Positions 1-45,094 of a stretch of DNA of 64,000 nucleotides are shown piece by piece. The notes beneath the pieces were generated by a model. The model saw only the letters and a list, made by a program, of their open reading frames with translations. It had not been told where the DNA came from and searched no databases. This DNA comes from Eumeta japonica (Eukaryota; Arthropoda; Insecta; Lepidoptera; Psychidae), in contig BGZK01001573.1 of NCBI GenBank assembly GCA_005406025.1, forward strand, positions 1-64,000. The letters are read 5' to 3'. The translations under genes and the position numbers were made by a program. Numbering within the stretch: position 1 is the first letter of the stretch; each line of letters opens with the position of its first letter.

Positions 1-1345
1 TATGTGCTATGTTAATACATCACATTACACCTTACGCTTCCGACTACAAAATCACCTATTTTTCGAGGCATTAGGTTCAAACCTTAGCAACTGTAATTAT
101 ACGGATTATATGGACATACGAAAAGGCTCGCGCATGGTGAGTGTACCCTTTGTGCGCTTAACAATGCACGAAAGACAGGGATCTCCTGACTGACAGCTGA
201 ATTGTGAAGTTACGTTTATTGCACTCAATACCCATTATATTCGGCATTGAAAAGGATAAAGAACACGCACAAATACGCGTTCCTGAGCAGTGTTTCTCTC
301 AGAATTTTTTTTGTATGTATAAATATCTTCGTAAACTGGCTAAATTCGTAATGTTAGATATTACTATATGTTTGCTTATGTGATCAATATAAAATTCGAG
401 ATGGGATCCACATATTCGATGTTAGGTTAAGATCTCTTTTGCCACATAAAGCGACTACAACATACTATAATTGAATTTTCACATAAAATTTGCAATAACT
501 TCAATTGAATTAATTGCTCCAAAACAAACTATTTTAAAATTACATTGATTCCAAACTTTTGAAATCCTGATACGTCGAATCACAAATTTGTTGAACGAGC
601 AGCGCAACGCAACTCGTACTACCACACACACTTCTTGCACATTGTCATCGTTGTGACAAATGATGTAAGTACACAAATATTTGGAGATGCGTGACCACGC
701 GATATATAATTCTGAGTTTATCGTTTCCGAGTCCAAACCAGCTTAGCGAGATAAAGGATGCGAGATAACGAGCAGTAAAGTTAAATTACTAACCACTCAC
801 GTTATAAATATTCAAGCACGCCGCCACGGCCGCGACACGCCTTCGGCCGGGACAAAAAGTTGACGTCTCAATTATCGGTCGGTCGCGCGACGGCGGGGCG
901 CGGCGGGCCGCGGAGAGAAATGTCGATGGACCGTTCTTAATTTATATTATTCTCACGTTTTTGATTTCCTGTTAACATCCTCTCAAATTACAGCGACGTG
1001 TAGATTATAGGTTAGTGTCGGTATACATCGCCGTATTTAGATAATTTCGGTGGATGTTATTTAGATTTTTTTCTTGGATTCATTTAAAAAAATACGTGAA
1101 AAACATGCATTTTATTTAATGTTTTTAAAATTAGTATCTAAAGCATACATGTAAATCTGTGTTTTTAAAAGTATAGGCACATTTAGGAGTTTTTTTTCTA
1201 TACGACTTCGTGTATTTAATGCCGGCGCTACGGGTGATTTACGCATTTAAATCTATTAGAGGTTGTATGCTGTAGTTATGGACATGTACAAGGGCATAAT
1301 CGAGGTGGGACAAGGAAACTCAGGTGCACCGCAAAATACCCTTTT
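1..1345. other. No gene seen; contains one GC-rich patch
   Basis: AT-rich DNA without recognisable coding sequence. About 815-915 is strongly GC- and CpG-rich (gccacggccgcgacacgcc and a cgcgacggcggggcgcgg stretch). This resembles the GC-rich patches in the second half of the window. Confidence 0.5.
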
Positions 1346-1392
1346 CTACTGTAGACTAGAGTAGAATATGATTCTACTTTAGTCTATAGTAG
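1346..1392. repeat. Imperfect inverted repeat (hairpin)
   Basis: Arms 1346-1367 and 1371-1392 are 22 bp each with two mismatches and a 3-nt loop. The arms are built from ctactgtagactagagtaga and its complement. No known function. Confidence 0.7.
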
Positions 1393-1452
1393 TAAACTTA
1401 TAATATATATAAAATAATAAACTTCAAATCTTGATCGACCTAAAAATCCAAA

Positions 1453-1684
1453 TACGCGCGTTAGACTGGGATAAAACCAAGTCGTCTCAAAATTCAGGAG
1501 ACGCTTGGTTTTGGCCTGCGCCGTCTGCGCCTAGCGCTGTGCGCAGGTAGAGAGGATAACGATTTGGCACAAGAGGCAATATCAAGCGTTTCATACTTCG
1601 GAAACGCTTAATTTTGATTTACGCCATGTGCGTCTGATCGTGTATTTTCTTCTGTGTTAAAGCTTTTTATAACAATAAACAGTG
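1453..1684 (+). repeat. Dispersed SINE-like repeat, copy 1
   Basis: The stretch from acgcgcgttagactgggat to about ctttttataacaataaac is present again in inverted orientation at 48660-48900. The core is GC-rich (gacgc, gcgcctagcgctgtgcgc) in an AT-rich background and one end is A/T-rich, as in a SINE. No A/B box pol III promoter was established, so the class is open. Confidence 0.6.
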
Positions 1685-2218
1685 ATTTCTATTTCTAAAA
1701 CGTCTTCATTGTTCACAAAGTCTCAAAAAAGAGTGATAGATTACATTCAAAATGTACGTTTCGTATTTTAGCTATCATCGTACAATTGTAACTTTCGTAG
1801 AATCAAAGGATGGTCTACGAGAAACAAACTCTAGCGCTACCGTAACAGAGTTAGCTGATGAAATGTAATATTAAATGTGGTTCACGAAAATCATGAACTT
1901 CTTCTTTTCATTCGCAATACCTGCCATCCTCGTCGTATTCCACTTATAATCAAACAGTATACAAGTTTTGATGTTTCACAGCTACCGGGTGTGTCTTGAT
2001 GCATTCATTTGGCTTTTTTGGTAACGATATCTTTGGGTCATGGCAACTAATTTTACCGAAGCTTTTACTAATTAAATACCTACAGTACTGAACCTATTTT
2101 CTATTTCTAATTTTAATAACTTATTTTTAATAAAACTGAATTATGTAAATCCATAGAAATCGATTCGTTTATGCGAGAAATTGAATTTTTCAGAACACCT
2201 AACGACAAAAAGATGAAA

Positions 2219-2790
2219 ACTGGCTAAGAGCATGTCGGACCATGCTCATTATAGGGTTTCATAGCCATTATTACAAAGAAATGCAATATAGGTGCAAAAA
2301 GTACGTTCTTACACTTTTTCCATATTTCTCGCACATAATAGTTGTAAGCCCTTTAGTCGCTTATAACTAGAAAAACAAGTAGGTATGTCGACTTTTACTA
2401 TTAAACTAGTATAAACTAAGTCCATCAGAAAAAAAAACGTATCTTCACGAGACTTACGTCCTTTCGTTGAGTAGCGCAGTTTTTTTTGGCAATAACTCAA
2501 AAAAAGTATATTCGTTAATGTTTAAAATAATTTCCGTGGAAAAAATTTTTAAGTGCTACCTTTGTACTTTTCATATTTTTTGGACATACGGTTTAGAAGA
2601 GGGAGATAGATAGAGGGGGGACACAATTTCTGTAACTTTCGGAGCGAGTATTTCCGAAATTATTCACGTAATCAAAATTTGCTTAGTAACCTTAAACTAT
2701 ATTCAAAAGAACTGTCGAAATATATACGTTGATGTTTACCAATTCTGCAATGAAAACTTAAGCGATTTGTATAGAGCATTATTAAAACAC
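2219..2790 (+). repeat. Dispersed repeat family A, copy 1 (3' truncated)
   Basis: Starts at ctggctaagagcatgtcgg and shares its order of blocks with 38995-39750: the atgtcggaccatg start, a cttataactagaaaaacaag block and a ttttttggacatacggttta block followed by a G-run. It lacks the gacggacgg end. I recognise the type as a repeat common in lepidopteran genomes, with no coding capacity. Confidence 0.75.
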
Positions 2791-3448
2791 GCTGAACTGG
2801 ATGTAACGGATGTACAGTTTGGAAATAAAAGCTAAGTTAGTTTTTAATCGACTTTTGTTTATCGATAAAATTGCCGTTGAGATATTTACATGAACAACTT
2901 AAAGAAAACTATGTAGTAACTACCTTTAAAACAATTATATGGCGTGCCAAATCGTTACGAAAATACGTAAATTCTTTATAACAAAGATATTTATCTTAAA
3001 AAATAATTATCATTATCAATAAAATTTAATTAAAACATCATATTTACTAATAAGTATTTGAAATTATACTATGGAAGTTTCCTATATCATATAATTGAAG
3101 AATTCGCATTTATGACATTTCCGAATATTCCTGTAGCTTTTAATTTTAACAAAACAGTATTTCATTATAATGGTTTTTATGGAGAATTTATGGAGGAGAA
3201 AATTAATGATATATTTTTATGTTTTTGGTTTTTTTTGAAATCCTGATATTTGTAAGTAATTGGCGATTTTGCTGGTCTACAAAATTACTAAAGCTAAAAC
3301 TTTTAAAAAGCTATTACGTTGATTTCCTTTTATCTGTTCGCAATGTGCTGTCATTTTTCTAGATAATGAGCATAATTTGCGAATGAAGCTATTAAGTTTG
3401 TATGTATAAAATCGGCATTATTTTTTTAATAAGGTTAGAATGCATAAT

Positions 3449-3492
3449 AATCGTTAATATTGCATTATTCAAATTATGCAATATTAACGATT
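3449..3492. repeat. Perfect inverted repeat, 17-bp arms
   Basis: Arm aatcgttaatattgcat at 3449-3465 is exactly complementary to 3476-3492, with a 10-nt loop. AT-rich; function unknown. Confidence 0.8.
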
Positions 3493-4020
3493 TATTTTAA
3501 TTGCTTTCTCTTTAATGTATATTATTTATTAATAAGTACAAGTGGGAAATGTCTTGCACCAAGTTATATTTATCAATAAATATTCATTAAACATCAGGTT
3601 ACTTATGGTCTAATAATATAAAATAATGTTTTAATAGAAAAAAACACATGTTAAAAATATGGTTCTATGAAATTTGGAAGTTCTAGCCCTAAGCGCACGG
3701 GAGAGTAGGTAAGTAAAATCGACTACATCCATGAGCGGACCTACTGGGTATACTATTTTGTGCATAGATGGTCCACCTATCTGCGACCCCTGCAACAAAA
3801 CTGGCCATGGTCATACAGCCAATTACTTAATAGGAACTTTCGGATCAGAGAACTGTTTTAAGGAATATTTTTGAAAACAAAATGCTTTCATTATTATTTG
3901 AATACGCCTCGCTCATTGAGACGATTAAAATAATACATTTGACACAACCTTAATAGTAAAACTGTCTTTACACACCTCACTTTGTTTAAACTCAGTCAAA
4001 AATTATATTTATCACTCTCA

Positions 4021-4072
4021 CACGTGATGTAAAATCCCCCAGTGTAACTACTGGGGGATTTTACATCACGTG
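4021..4072. repeat. Perfect inverted repeat, 23-bp arms, CACGTG at both ends
   Basis: Arms 4021-4043 and 4050-4072 pair without mismatch around the 6-nt loop gtaact. Each arm has cacgtgatgt, taaaat and a C5 or G5 run. The block gggggatttta recurs just after it, at 4081-4091. The outer ends are E-box-like palindromes. It may be the tip of a MITE or a folded transcript element. Confidence 0.85.
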
Positions 4073-6177
4073 GGAGATTGGGGGATTTTAGACATACGTA
4101 GTTTTCCACGTACTTAGTTTGTCTTCTCTTTGTTGCAAAAAAAAAAAGTAGTGAACTTAATAGTACAAACCCTAAATTCCTTCAGTCTCAAAACCCAAAC
4201 AGAAAGGTTTTGATGAATAGAAATCCCACATAATCAGATAGTGCTCCATTATGTTATCGTTCGTCCGAAAAGAATTCTTTTACCTTTAAAATTGCAGAAA
4301 GAACCTTATAAAAAACAGTAGCGCAAGACACTTCTGCCATTTTGATTAATGGACATTTACAATAATGTAATTTTACTACATCTTTTTACACATGCGATAA
4401 TTATTAATATATTTGGTAAAGAAGGCGATCAATATTTGGTCGCTAAAACTGTCTATTCTATGCTAAAGCGCTAGTTCGAGAATAAGCAACAGCGGCTTCA
4501 ATTACATGGCTACTTATTTTGAATTCTAATCTTAGCTATGGTCGCTATTTTTGTGACTTGTCATGTATTTTTTCATCCCATTGCCGAGGCCTATATAGTT
4601 TCTGACAATCTTTGTATTTCGGATAAGAAGGGCTTGGACATAAAACTGTTCTCGCTAGCTCGATGCGGGTTGAAGTATCCTAACGATCCTTGTCACCAAT
4701 GCGATGTCAACATTTGGGATCGACGGCGTGACGTCCTTCCTCGAGGCCACTATAAAAGTTTTATAATTTGATATAGGTTAAAACGTTATTGGTCAATCGC
4801 CCTTGACCAAATCTGAACTCGGAGCATTCCTGTCGAAAGGCAACTCTCTTAGTCACTGAGCCACTATTCATATGCTAAAACTATATTTTGCGTTAATTTA
4901 TTTCCATTTTAAATTCAGCACAGAAGGTACTTTAACCGGTATTGTCACAATAAATATTTTGACATTGGGTACCTTTAAATACTGCACATGAATTTGATTA
5001 AATTTCCCTATGAAATGAGATGAAACTTTCCACAAGAGTTCAATTGATAATTTTATAAATTCGTACTTTTTAAACTTTCACACGCGATGGAAATAAACCA
5101 AAACGCTGAATGATGAAAATTTATTTTAAAATTAATTTATTGTAGACTAGCCAAACAAATACACATCAATATTGATGAATTAGATCTCAACAGTAGTTCT
5201 TTGTGTTGCCTATAGCAGCGTCCACATCTTTGCTCTCCTTCTATGCTTCAGTAGGTATATTGAGAATATTTAGTCGAGTTTTAGTCATAACTCGCGTTTT
5301 TCAAAAATATCGTTTTAGACCGCACAAGACATAGCGTTTATTGAAAAGATAATGCATATTAAGTCAATACATGGCGCTACCAAAAGCTTATAAATCTTCT
5401 GTATTATCTAATTTAAATTAGGTAAATATTTTGGAAAAATAAAACAAAATGATAATATGAAAAGAACTTTCGTTTATTTTATAAAGACATATTCTACACG
5501 ACTCTTTTGATTAAGATAAAATGTTGACAGATTATGACATTGTTGTTCTTTTACGAAACGAACTTCCACTTCTGCATTCAAGTATGTAAACAATAATAAC
5601 AACAAATAAAGCAATAACAACCCAAACAATTGACTAACAAAACAAATCAGTAAGAACGAAATAATTTAATAAAATACGAAAGTGATACGCAATCCGTCAT
5701 TAACTGCCATGCCCATATACAAGTATGACCACAAAAAGAGAATTATACCACAGAGTATTAACTACCATATAGTGTATTATCTATGGAGTATGCTATATAT
5801 TTATACATGACGCTGACACCAGATGGCACATAGATTGCCACAACAAAAAAATCATAATCATAATCAAAATATTCTAACTTAGTTTCATATGTTTTAAAAA
5901 TTTGTTTTTTCTTGAAACTAAAATATAACAATATATTTGTGTAACTTAAATAAATAATATATAATTATATACAATGAAATTAAGCCTAAAATTTTATACT
6001 CTAACCACTTTATCAAACTGGTAGAACAAGGAATTATAGTCTAAATCACTAAAAATTTCAAAATTTTACATAGACCAAGTTTCGGATGGATGAAGTAGTT
6101 TAGAACAAAAAATAATATTAAAAAAATTAAGAAGTTACACAACCTTGCTTTAATAATTGTTCTTAGTTTTAATCGAA

Positions 6178-7862
6178 CCTCATAGTACGGTCATTTGGTC
6201 AAAAAAAGGGGGTTACCTAGAAAGTTTTCCGGCAGTTTTGAAAATGGGTCATTTTATAAATTTCGGTGTGCTTTTTCTCGAATTTCAACTTTGCTACGTA
6301 CCTTTGCCGATCGTGCCACCATATTGGAAATATGGCGTCTTTTAGCAGTGTTTTAATGATATGTCCTTTTTGACTCATTCTACAATGAAAACATTTATAC
6401 ACCAAATTAAATGACAAAAAAATTCCTATAATTTGTGTTCAAACAATTTTTTCATAAAAGTAATTGTTTCGGCGTACGAGCGCCTCCAAATGTAACTTAA
6501 GGCGCGTATGCTATGCGTGGTCGATATCAAAGTTACTAGAATGGTGACCTTAGTAGGTGTAAGGAAATGTATCATTTTTGTACTGAACTCCCCTCTCTAC
6601 CTTCTACGAAACATATGCCGGCCAAATTCAATAAAATATTTAGTCTGAGTCATTAATATATGAGTAACGTTTAAATCTATAAACTCAAACGTTTCTCGTT
6701 TGCGTTTATAGAGCCATGGCTTCTCTTGAAAAAAAAAAAATGTTTTATTTGCGAGGATCCACAGACAGTGAAGTAACTGAAGTGAAAGAAAAAATATTGG
6801 ACACTTTTCGTAAGTCAAATGTCAAACGAAAGGATAACAAGTGTAAATTATTGGAAGAACTATCGGTTCATGAAGTATGTCGAAAACAATATAATAATGA
6901 GAAATTGATTGCTGCATCGTTGCGTAGAGGCGATATTCCTATAGCGATATTCCTACTCCTCAAGTACATTTGCGATCCACGCATCCAAAATTTTCATTTT
7001 TTTTTTGTGTGCTGCTGAGATAACAGCAGAGTTTCTAACAAAACAAATGGGTTAATTCCTGGTTTGACACTTGCGCACCTAGCTCCAGAATTCTTGTTAA
7101 AACTTTTTTATCGCAATGCAAAAAAGGATGTCAAAAAAGCCTGTGGATGCAGAAAAGCCGGGTTATAATGCTCCGTTATATGCACTAATTGAACTAGTAG
7201 TGCTTGTGATAATTCATAAAATACATTACACGATAGCAATGATGAAAAAGAAATGGAGATTGTTTTCGAACAAACATGTAATGAAGAAGCTGATGTTAAA
7301 TTTGATGATCTCATCGCAAATAATACCGAATAAATTTTAGTCTATTAGGCCTCGATTCTTACTGAAGACAATGAACTGACCATCAAGAACATCTAAACAA
7401 AGAAGATTGCGTTAAATTACCGAATTACGAATAACATGTGGATTAGGCCTACTGGGTAAACCACATTAAAAAAAACGAGCCGCTTATTCTATCTTAAGTT
7501 GGTGTTATTCAGCGAAAATGCATATTAAGTTATATTTTGCACCGCTTGTACGCCGAAACAATTAATTTTATGAAAAAAGTTGTTTGAACATAAATTGTAG
7601 AATTTTTTCTCTAATTTACTTTGTATTTAAAAGTTTTCATCGTAGAATGAATCAGAAAAGAGATATCATCAAAAAACTGCTAAAAGACGCCATATTTCTA
7701 ATATGGCGACACGAGCGGCAAAGATACGTGGCAAAGTTGAAATTCGAAAAAAGCACATATTTAGCGCAATTTAATAGATCGAAATCGATAAAATTACCCA
7801 TTTTTAAAACTCGCGGAAAATTTTCCAGGTAAAACTACTAAATTACTGTACTATAAGGGGAT
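6178..7862 (+). mobile_element. DNA transposon derivative with about 350-bp terminal inverted repeats
   Basis: The left arm (about 6178-6530) and the right arm (about 7500-7862) are inverted copies. Shared blocks read inward include tagtac, gttttcc, tcgaatttcaactttg, atatggcgtcttttagcag, gttcaaacaa, ttttttcataaaa and taattgtttcggcgtac. Between the arms is a 1-kb core with a broken gene (6716-7333). The outer ends both resemble ccttatagtacagtaattt. A target duplication could not be fixed. The structure fits an internally deleted member of a long-TIR cut-and-paste family that I cannot place. Confidence 0.75.
6716..7333 (+). pseudogene. Broken gene inside the long-TIR element: C2HC-like N-terminus and CXC-like C-terminus
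   Basis: Two joined remnants are visible. At the 5' end the frame from 6716 reads through a 12-A run (6729-6740). The sequence just after that run, in the +1 frame, gives CFIC, and the original frame then gives TEVKEKILDTFRKSNVKRKD and SVHEVCRKQYNNEKLIAASL. Together these make a CxxC...HxxxC arrangement broken by one base in the A-run. Near the 3' end, the frame through 7142-7207 reads CGCRKAGL-stop-CSVIC and then ACDNS, the cysteine spacing of a CXC (Tesmin/TSO1-like) domain interrupted by two stops. An acidic tail follows to a stop at 7331. No catalytic core remains between them, so it is a deletion derivative. The family is not one I can name. Confidence 0.55.
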
Positions 7863-8471
7863 GTAATTCTCAAAGATATTTCCCATAAAATAAAATGGAA
7901 CTATACTACTTCTACATATACGTTGTGGTTATACAGTATTTCAATTTTGGTTTTTAATTAGAGTTAAAAGATTAAACTACTTTCAACTTGTTACGTAAAT
8001 CTCCGACTTATGACTATCCATCTCATGCAACTGATTTACTGATTTTATAAATAAATACGAATTCGTATCGCATATTAATTTCGAATGAAGTTAGTAACGT
8101 TCAATCAATATTTTTTATCAATATTTACAACAATATTCAATAATTCATAAAAGAAAATAGTATCAATTAGCGTCCGCTTTGCTAAATTGTAAATAGTGAC
8201 ATCTAATGTTGAGGGAAAATTAAAATCAGAAACTAAAAAGAGAGTTGCCTATCGACACCTATTCTATACTGTTTTATATAAGAATCGATGGAAAACTCTA
8301 TAGATTAATATCAATATTACTAGAAAGAGAACCCCTAGACGTAGTTTTGATAATTAAGGAGAGTTTTCAAAAAATATTGTATTTTATTACGGGAGCAGGG
8401 CAACGATTTTTTACTATCATTCATGCAAAGGGAGATGGTCTAAAATCATTAAAGGTTTACATTCGTATTAC
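7863..8471. other. No gene seen
   Basis: AT-rich. A 76-codon open frame at 8245-8475 has no recognisable motif. Confidence 0.5.
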
Positions 8472-8631
8472 CTGAAAGCCCCATATCACAAACTAAAACG
8501 TTTTGATTGTCGTAATCTGCTAACCACTTTCTAACAATGGATTCAGCCATCACACCAGCCTGATTAATAATTTCACAAATACGTAATTTGTCATAAGCAG
8601 TCCAAGTTAAATGCTGACCGTAACCTTCCAT
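8472..8631 (-). CDS. Possible unassigned coding exon, minus strand
   Basis: On the minus strand an ATG at 8631 opens 53 codons of coding-like, non-repetitive sequence (HLTWTAYDKLRICEIINQAG, then IVRKWLADYDNQNVLVCDMG). They end exactly at a canonical donor CAG|GTAATA (8472/8471). Base composition is higher in GC than on either side. I do not recognise the protein. No convincing downstream exon was found toward lower coordinates, and no pyrimidine-rich acceptor precedes it, so if real it would be a first coding exon or a stranded exon copy. It could also be chance or a transposon fragment. Confidence 0.3.
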
Positions 8632-8887
8632 GCATATTTTTACATTTATTAACTAGAATCAATCGTGTTTGTCTTAATCTGTCAATTCTACCTATTTACC
8701 TACTATGATTTTTGGAAAATCATAGCAGAACATTGCAACAAGCATTACAATATTACAATCCAATTCAGTAAAGTTCTCAATGACAAAAGGTAATCATGAT
8801 TCTAATTACCTAAACATATGTAAGTTACATAAAAAAAGTCCCATAAAAATTGGTTGTTTGTAAAGTAAAGTCGGTTTACGGACGATA

Positions 8888-9300
8888 ATTTTACGTGATA
8901 ACGTCAAGAAAAAAATGATGAAAAATTGCATACTTTTATGAATTGAATTGAATTATTATCACTGAATTATCATTGTTTTGTATAATACAAAGGAGTTAAT
9001 TGAAATTGTATAAAGAATGGAAACCACATTAACTTTTCACTTCACTTTATAAACAGTTGACCAAACAGTTCCCATGTAGGTTGTATGCTGGCGCTATCTC
9101 TCTTCTACTCGGAGGCATCGGCCGATGGAGTGGAAGAGAGACAGATGCATCACAAGCCGAACGCTTAGGCCGATCGTACCTCTCTATTCTTCCGCGCTCT
9201 CGCTCGCACGCTCGGCTCGGGCGGAACGCGACAATGAGTCATGCTTCTTCGTGCATGCAGCTGGCGTTCATCGATTTATAAGACGTTATCACGTCAAAAT
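8888..9300. mobile_element. MITE-like element, 413 bp
   Basis: Terminal inverted repeats are attttacgtgataacgtc at the left end and the complement of gacgttatcacgtcaaaat at 9282-9300. The core at 9060-9250 is GC-richer (ctctcgctcgcacgctcgg). I recall this core and its acgtgataacgtc ends as a dispersed lepidopteran repeat. Open frames at 9057-9307 are artefacts of the core. Confidence 0.6.
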
Positions 9301-9354
9301 GGAATGACACTGTTGTTTAAAAGGCACATGGAAAAGTAACATGATGACGTTTCA

Positions 9355-9515
9355 GTCCTGGATTTGTCAATAGGCCGTGTAGGCCGCGGCCTAGGGGCGG
9401 CAGCGTCCTAGGGGCGGCACATTTCGGGAAATCATTATTTTAGAATAGTACATGGGGCGGCGGAAATAAAGTGGCCTACACTCGTAAAAAATATAAATCC
9501 GCCACTGTGACGTTT
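9355..9515. repeat. Dispersed repeat with ggccgcggcctaggggcgg core
   Basis: The stretch has two tandem cctaggggcggca units followed by ggggcggcgg and ends in aaatccgccactg. I recognise this type as a dispersed arthropod repeat. No coding content. Confidence 0.5.
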
Positions 9516-12500
9516 CGTAACTAACATTAAAATAACCATGTATTTTCTATAACGTAACATAAAAAGTAGATAAAACTACAAATCTTTGTTCTTCTGCTTC
9601 ATGTTTGAGACATTTTTAATATATGGATTACGTAGTCTTCAAGCAATAGTTACAAAAATCATTCAAATATGTGGCAATGCAGTTACTTTTTTTTCTGTTT
9701 GATTCACGAATGTAAAATATTGTATCATATTTATTTATTTCTGAATCAAGTGCTGATTTTTCACCATGGTTTAATTAAGCAAATAATAACAAACCGTAAA
9801 ATAAACCTCTTACATACGAATATGTAATGAACGTTCACTGAGAATATGTGAATAAATCCCTCGCAAGAGGGAGCATGATTTTTTATGCATTATTTTATTT
9901 TCCGTAGGTTTTATGACTATTTTCTATAAATTTTAAAATCGAAAATAACATAGCATTGGTTTCGGTATTACATATTTATTTCAGAATGCACGTGGATAAA
10001 GTATGTATTCAGCAAAATCGAATTAAGAGAGAAACATTTTTAAGAAATTTTAAGATTAATATATTAGATATAGGAATTGTTCAGAGTTACTCCAAGCAGT
10101 TCTAATTCTAATGCCACCTTTAACTTATATGGCTTAGTGGAATATTGCCATTAAGTTGTACAGGTGCTAGGATTCAAATTAAACTAATGAATGTTTTGCA
10201 ATTTTATATATAAGGTCGATTAAGGTTTTGTTGACTGATAGGTTTTTAATAGACAAAAGTCACTAAATAAATAAAGATAAAAAGAGTATGTTTTAACAAA
10301 TTTAAGTATAGAACTAGCATATTTATTTATTTAAAGTTATTTTTTTCTTCATGGCATTTTATGTATGCAGTAAACTTTTCAAAGTTGTTATTATGCCTCC
10401 TTTTCAGCGCGCAATTTTAAAATTACCTCCCGCGTGTGGTTGACCTGGATAAATCATTGCAACGCGCATCCTAACCAAAACCTTTGTAAAATAAACGGAA
10501 ATGCTGACATTTATCATATTGCTGCATTTTTTTTAATGACTATTAGATTTTTAATACACATAAAATACTCACATTGTTAGAGACTTTATATTTTAATAAG
10601 AATATACTAGAAATGTTGTGATAAGAGAAATGTTGCACAACCCAACTACAACCAATCTAGCTTTTTTCGAAAAAATAGTACAATATATTTCATTGAATTA
10701 ACGCACTGTGAAATTTAATCTATCGGAGATTAAATTTCACTATACGTCAATTCGATAAAAAGTTACATAACTCTGTCGTAACGTTATTATAAGTTTGATA
10801 AATTTAAATATACAATAGTAGAACTACATAATTTTATTAAAAAAATTATCACGAAAATCGCTAATGGTGCGCGTACATTACGCTTATCGACCGTTATAAG
10901 CCTGTTGTGATTATAGTGCGCGCCAGCCGATTCCAATTCGCAAAAAGGAAACACTAAGGATAAAGTTATTATGTCTTTTTTTGTATGTGTGATTTTATCT
11001 AGAAATACTTACAAAATTTCTTTTTTGCTATCACTGCAAACAGCAATGATCGATTCGCCCTTCGGTGTGGCCAAGGATGAATATGCATGATTTCGATCAA
11101 TCTATTTTATTATATTCATTTATATAAATAACATTCATCAGCACAACCATCGCATAAAATTATTTTCATAAAATAATATCATTATTGTAATCATAATTCA
11201 TCATATTGTAACTTGATTATCAATGACAATCATGATATTAAAAATCAGTAAATAAATAAAATCAACATATTCTACATTTATAGAATTTTTATTATTTTAA
11301 ACAGTTTTCGTTCTTGGGATGACACCCACCAAGTACACAACAGGTGCCACTCATGCTCGCTATGCCAATAATATGCCACTGAATGTATAACATCCTTTCC
11401 TCAATGGTTACTTCAATAGATGTTATAAATTTTTACGAACTGTTCTGATGTATTTTCAGTCTACGTAAGTACAAATTATATTCCTACTATTATGTCGCTA
11501 TATAAATTAGGGATACTCTAAGTGGTACAGATCTGGGAGCAAATATGGTCGAACTCAGAAATCTTCAACGTCTCAGACATAGAGCAGAATGTATATTGTA
11601 AACCTTAAAGCACATTAACAGTTTTGTAATATGTAGCGAGACCTTTTTAATAAGTACAAAAAAAAAAATTTGTTTAATTGACAATGGTTTACTTATATAT
11701 GGGAGGGCATATGTAGTTTTTTTGGCGAAAAGAAAGAATATTTATTTACGTTGTTGTAAACATTACTCATATTTAAAACAACAAAAATGGCTTCTTACTA
11801 TTATGTTGATGGATTGAAAATAATAGTAGGTAGTATATTTACATATAATTTCGAGACCCAAAAAACGCATTTGTTAAATTTGTGAATGTTAAACTTTTAA
11901 TATCTCTTATTCTTTTCGTTAAAGTATGTAACAAATTAAATACTTCGTAATAAGATTAATTTTAATAGAGCCAAAGTTATTAGTTTTTAAAAACATGTGT
12001 TACTTACATTGGGAACTGTATTACCGTGACATGTCAAGATTTTGACAACCAAAATTTTATTTATCTATTTTATGGGTGTACATATACGTATATATTTTTA
12101 ATATCTGTAATAAGTGAGAAAATAATTAAAGTTCTTATGTAAAGACTCCCTGGTAAAACAAGTGTAAACTTTTGGTAAATTTATTTTACATATTTTTGTA
12201 TTTCAAAATGTCATTATAAATTTTGACAAATTGCAATGTCTGCACGTTTACTTTTGCTATAAATTATGAAATAAGTCCTTAAATTCTTACAAATCAGCTC
12301 TGAATTGTTTTTATTATGAATTTAGCTTTACAGTCTGATGCTTTTTTGATTTGTGGCGCAATATTTTGTGGGTACTTTCTAATTGGATTTAGGGATTACT
12401 AATTAAGAGTATGTTTGGAGTATCAATTTCATTATTTTGTACTGAAAATAAAAAGCTAGTATGGCCCTCATCTCACTTTTAAAAGTAATTGATTGTCTGT

Positions 12501-12586
12501 ACTCCAACCTTAATATTTTTTCTCGAATTTAATTTTAGCTATAAAATTACCTTTTTTTTTATTATGCATTGTATTTTCTGTTACAG
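9516..12586. other. Upstream DNA of membralin, no gene seen; one hairpin
   Basis: Mostly AT-rich. A short GC-richer stretch at about 10865-10950 (gtgcgcgtacattacgc, gtgcgcgccagccgattcc) lies 1.6 kb before the 5' UTR acceptor. It is the only local candidate for a promoter or first exon, but no start site or donor can be fixed there. The hairpin at 10708-10740 is listed separately. Confidence 0.4.
10708..10740. repeat. Perfect inverted repeat, 14-bp arms
   Basis: gtgaaatttaatct at 10708-10721 pairs exactly with 10727-10740 around the loop atcgg. Confidence 0.8.
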
Positions 12587-44976
<32,390 letters not shown>

Positions 44977-45094
44977 GTAAGTGCCTTTTTATTGCATTTT
45001 AGAGAAACGATCTCATGAAAGTAGAAAAATAAAGTACCACCAGTTAAGTTATTCAAATATATCTTAGAATTACAACCCATGTTATGAATTTCCA

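Larger units (their letters stand above)
2791..6177. other. No gene seen; AT-rich with two hairpins
   Basis: It contains the inverted repeats at 3449-3492 and 4021-4072. Small open frames at 3058-3246 and 4538-4771 show no recognisable domain, and the second lies in a slightly GC-richer stretch that could be an old repeat. Nothing else can be supported. Confidence 0.5.

Noticed and set aside
4538..4771. 77-codon open frame with four Cys
   Set aside because: No family recognised, no splice or promoter context, and the lower AT content suggests an old repeat.
7584..7832. 82-codon open frame
   Set aside because: Lies within the right inverted arm of the transposon, and its counterpart in the left arm (6217-6417, minus strand) is the same sequence inverted.
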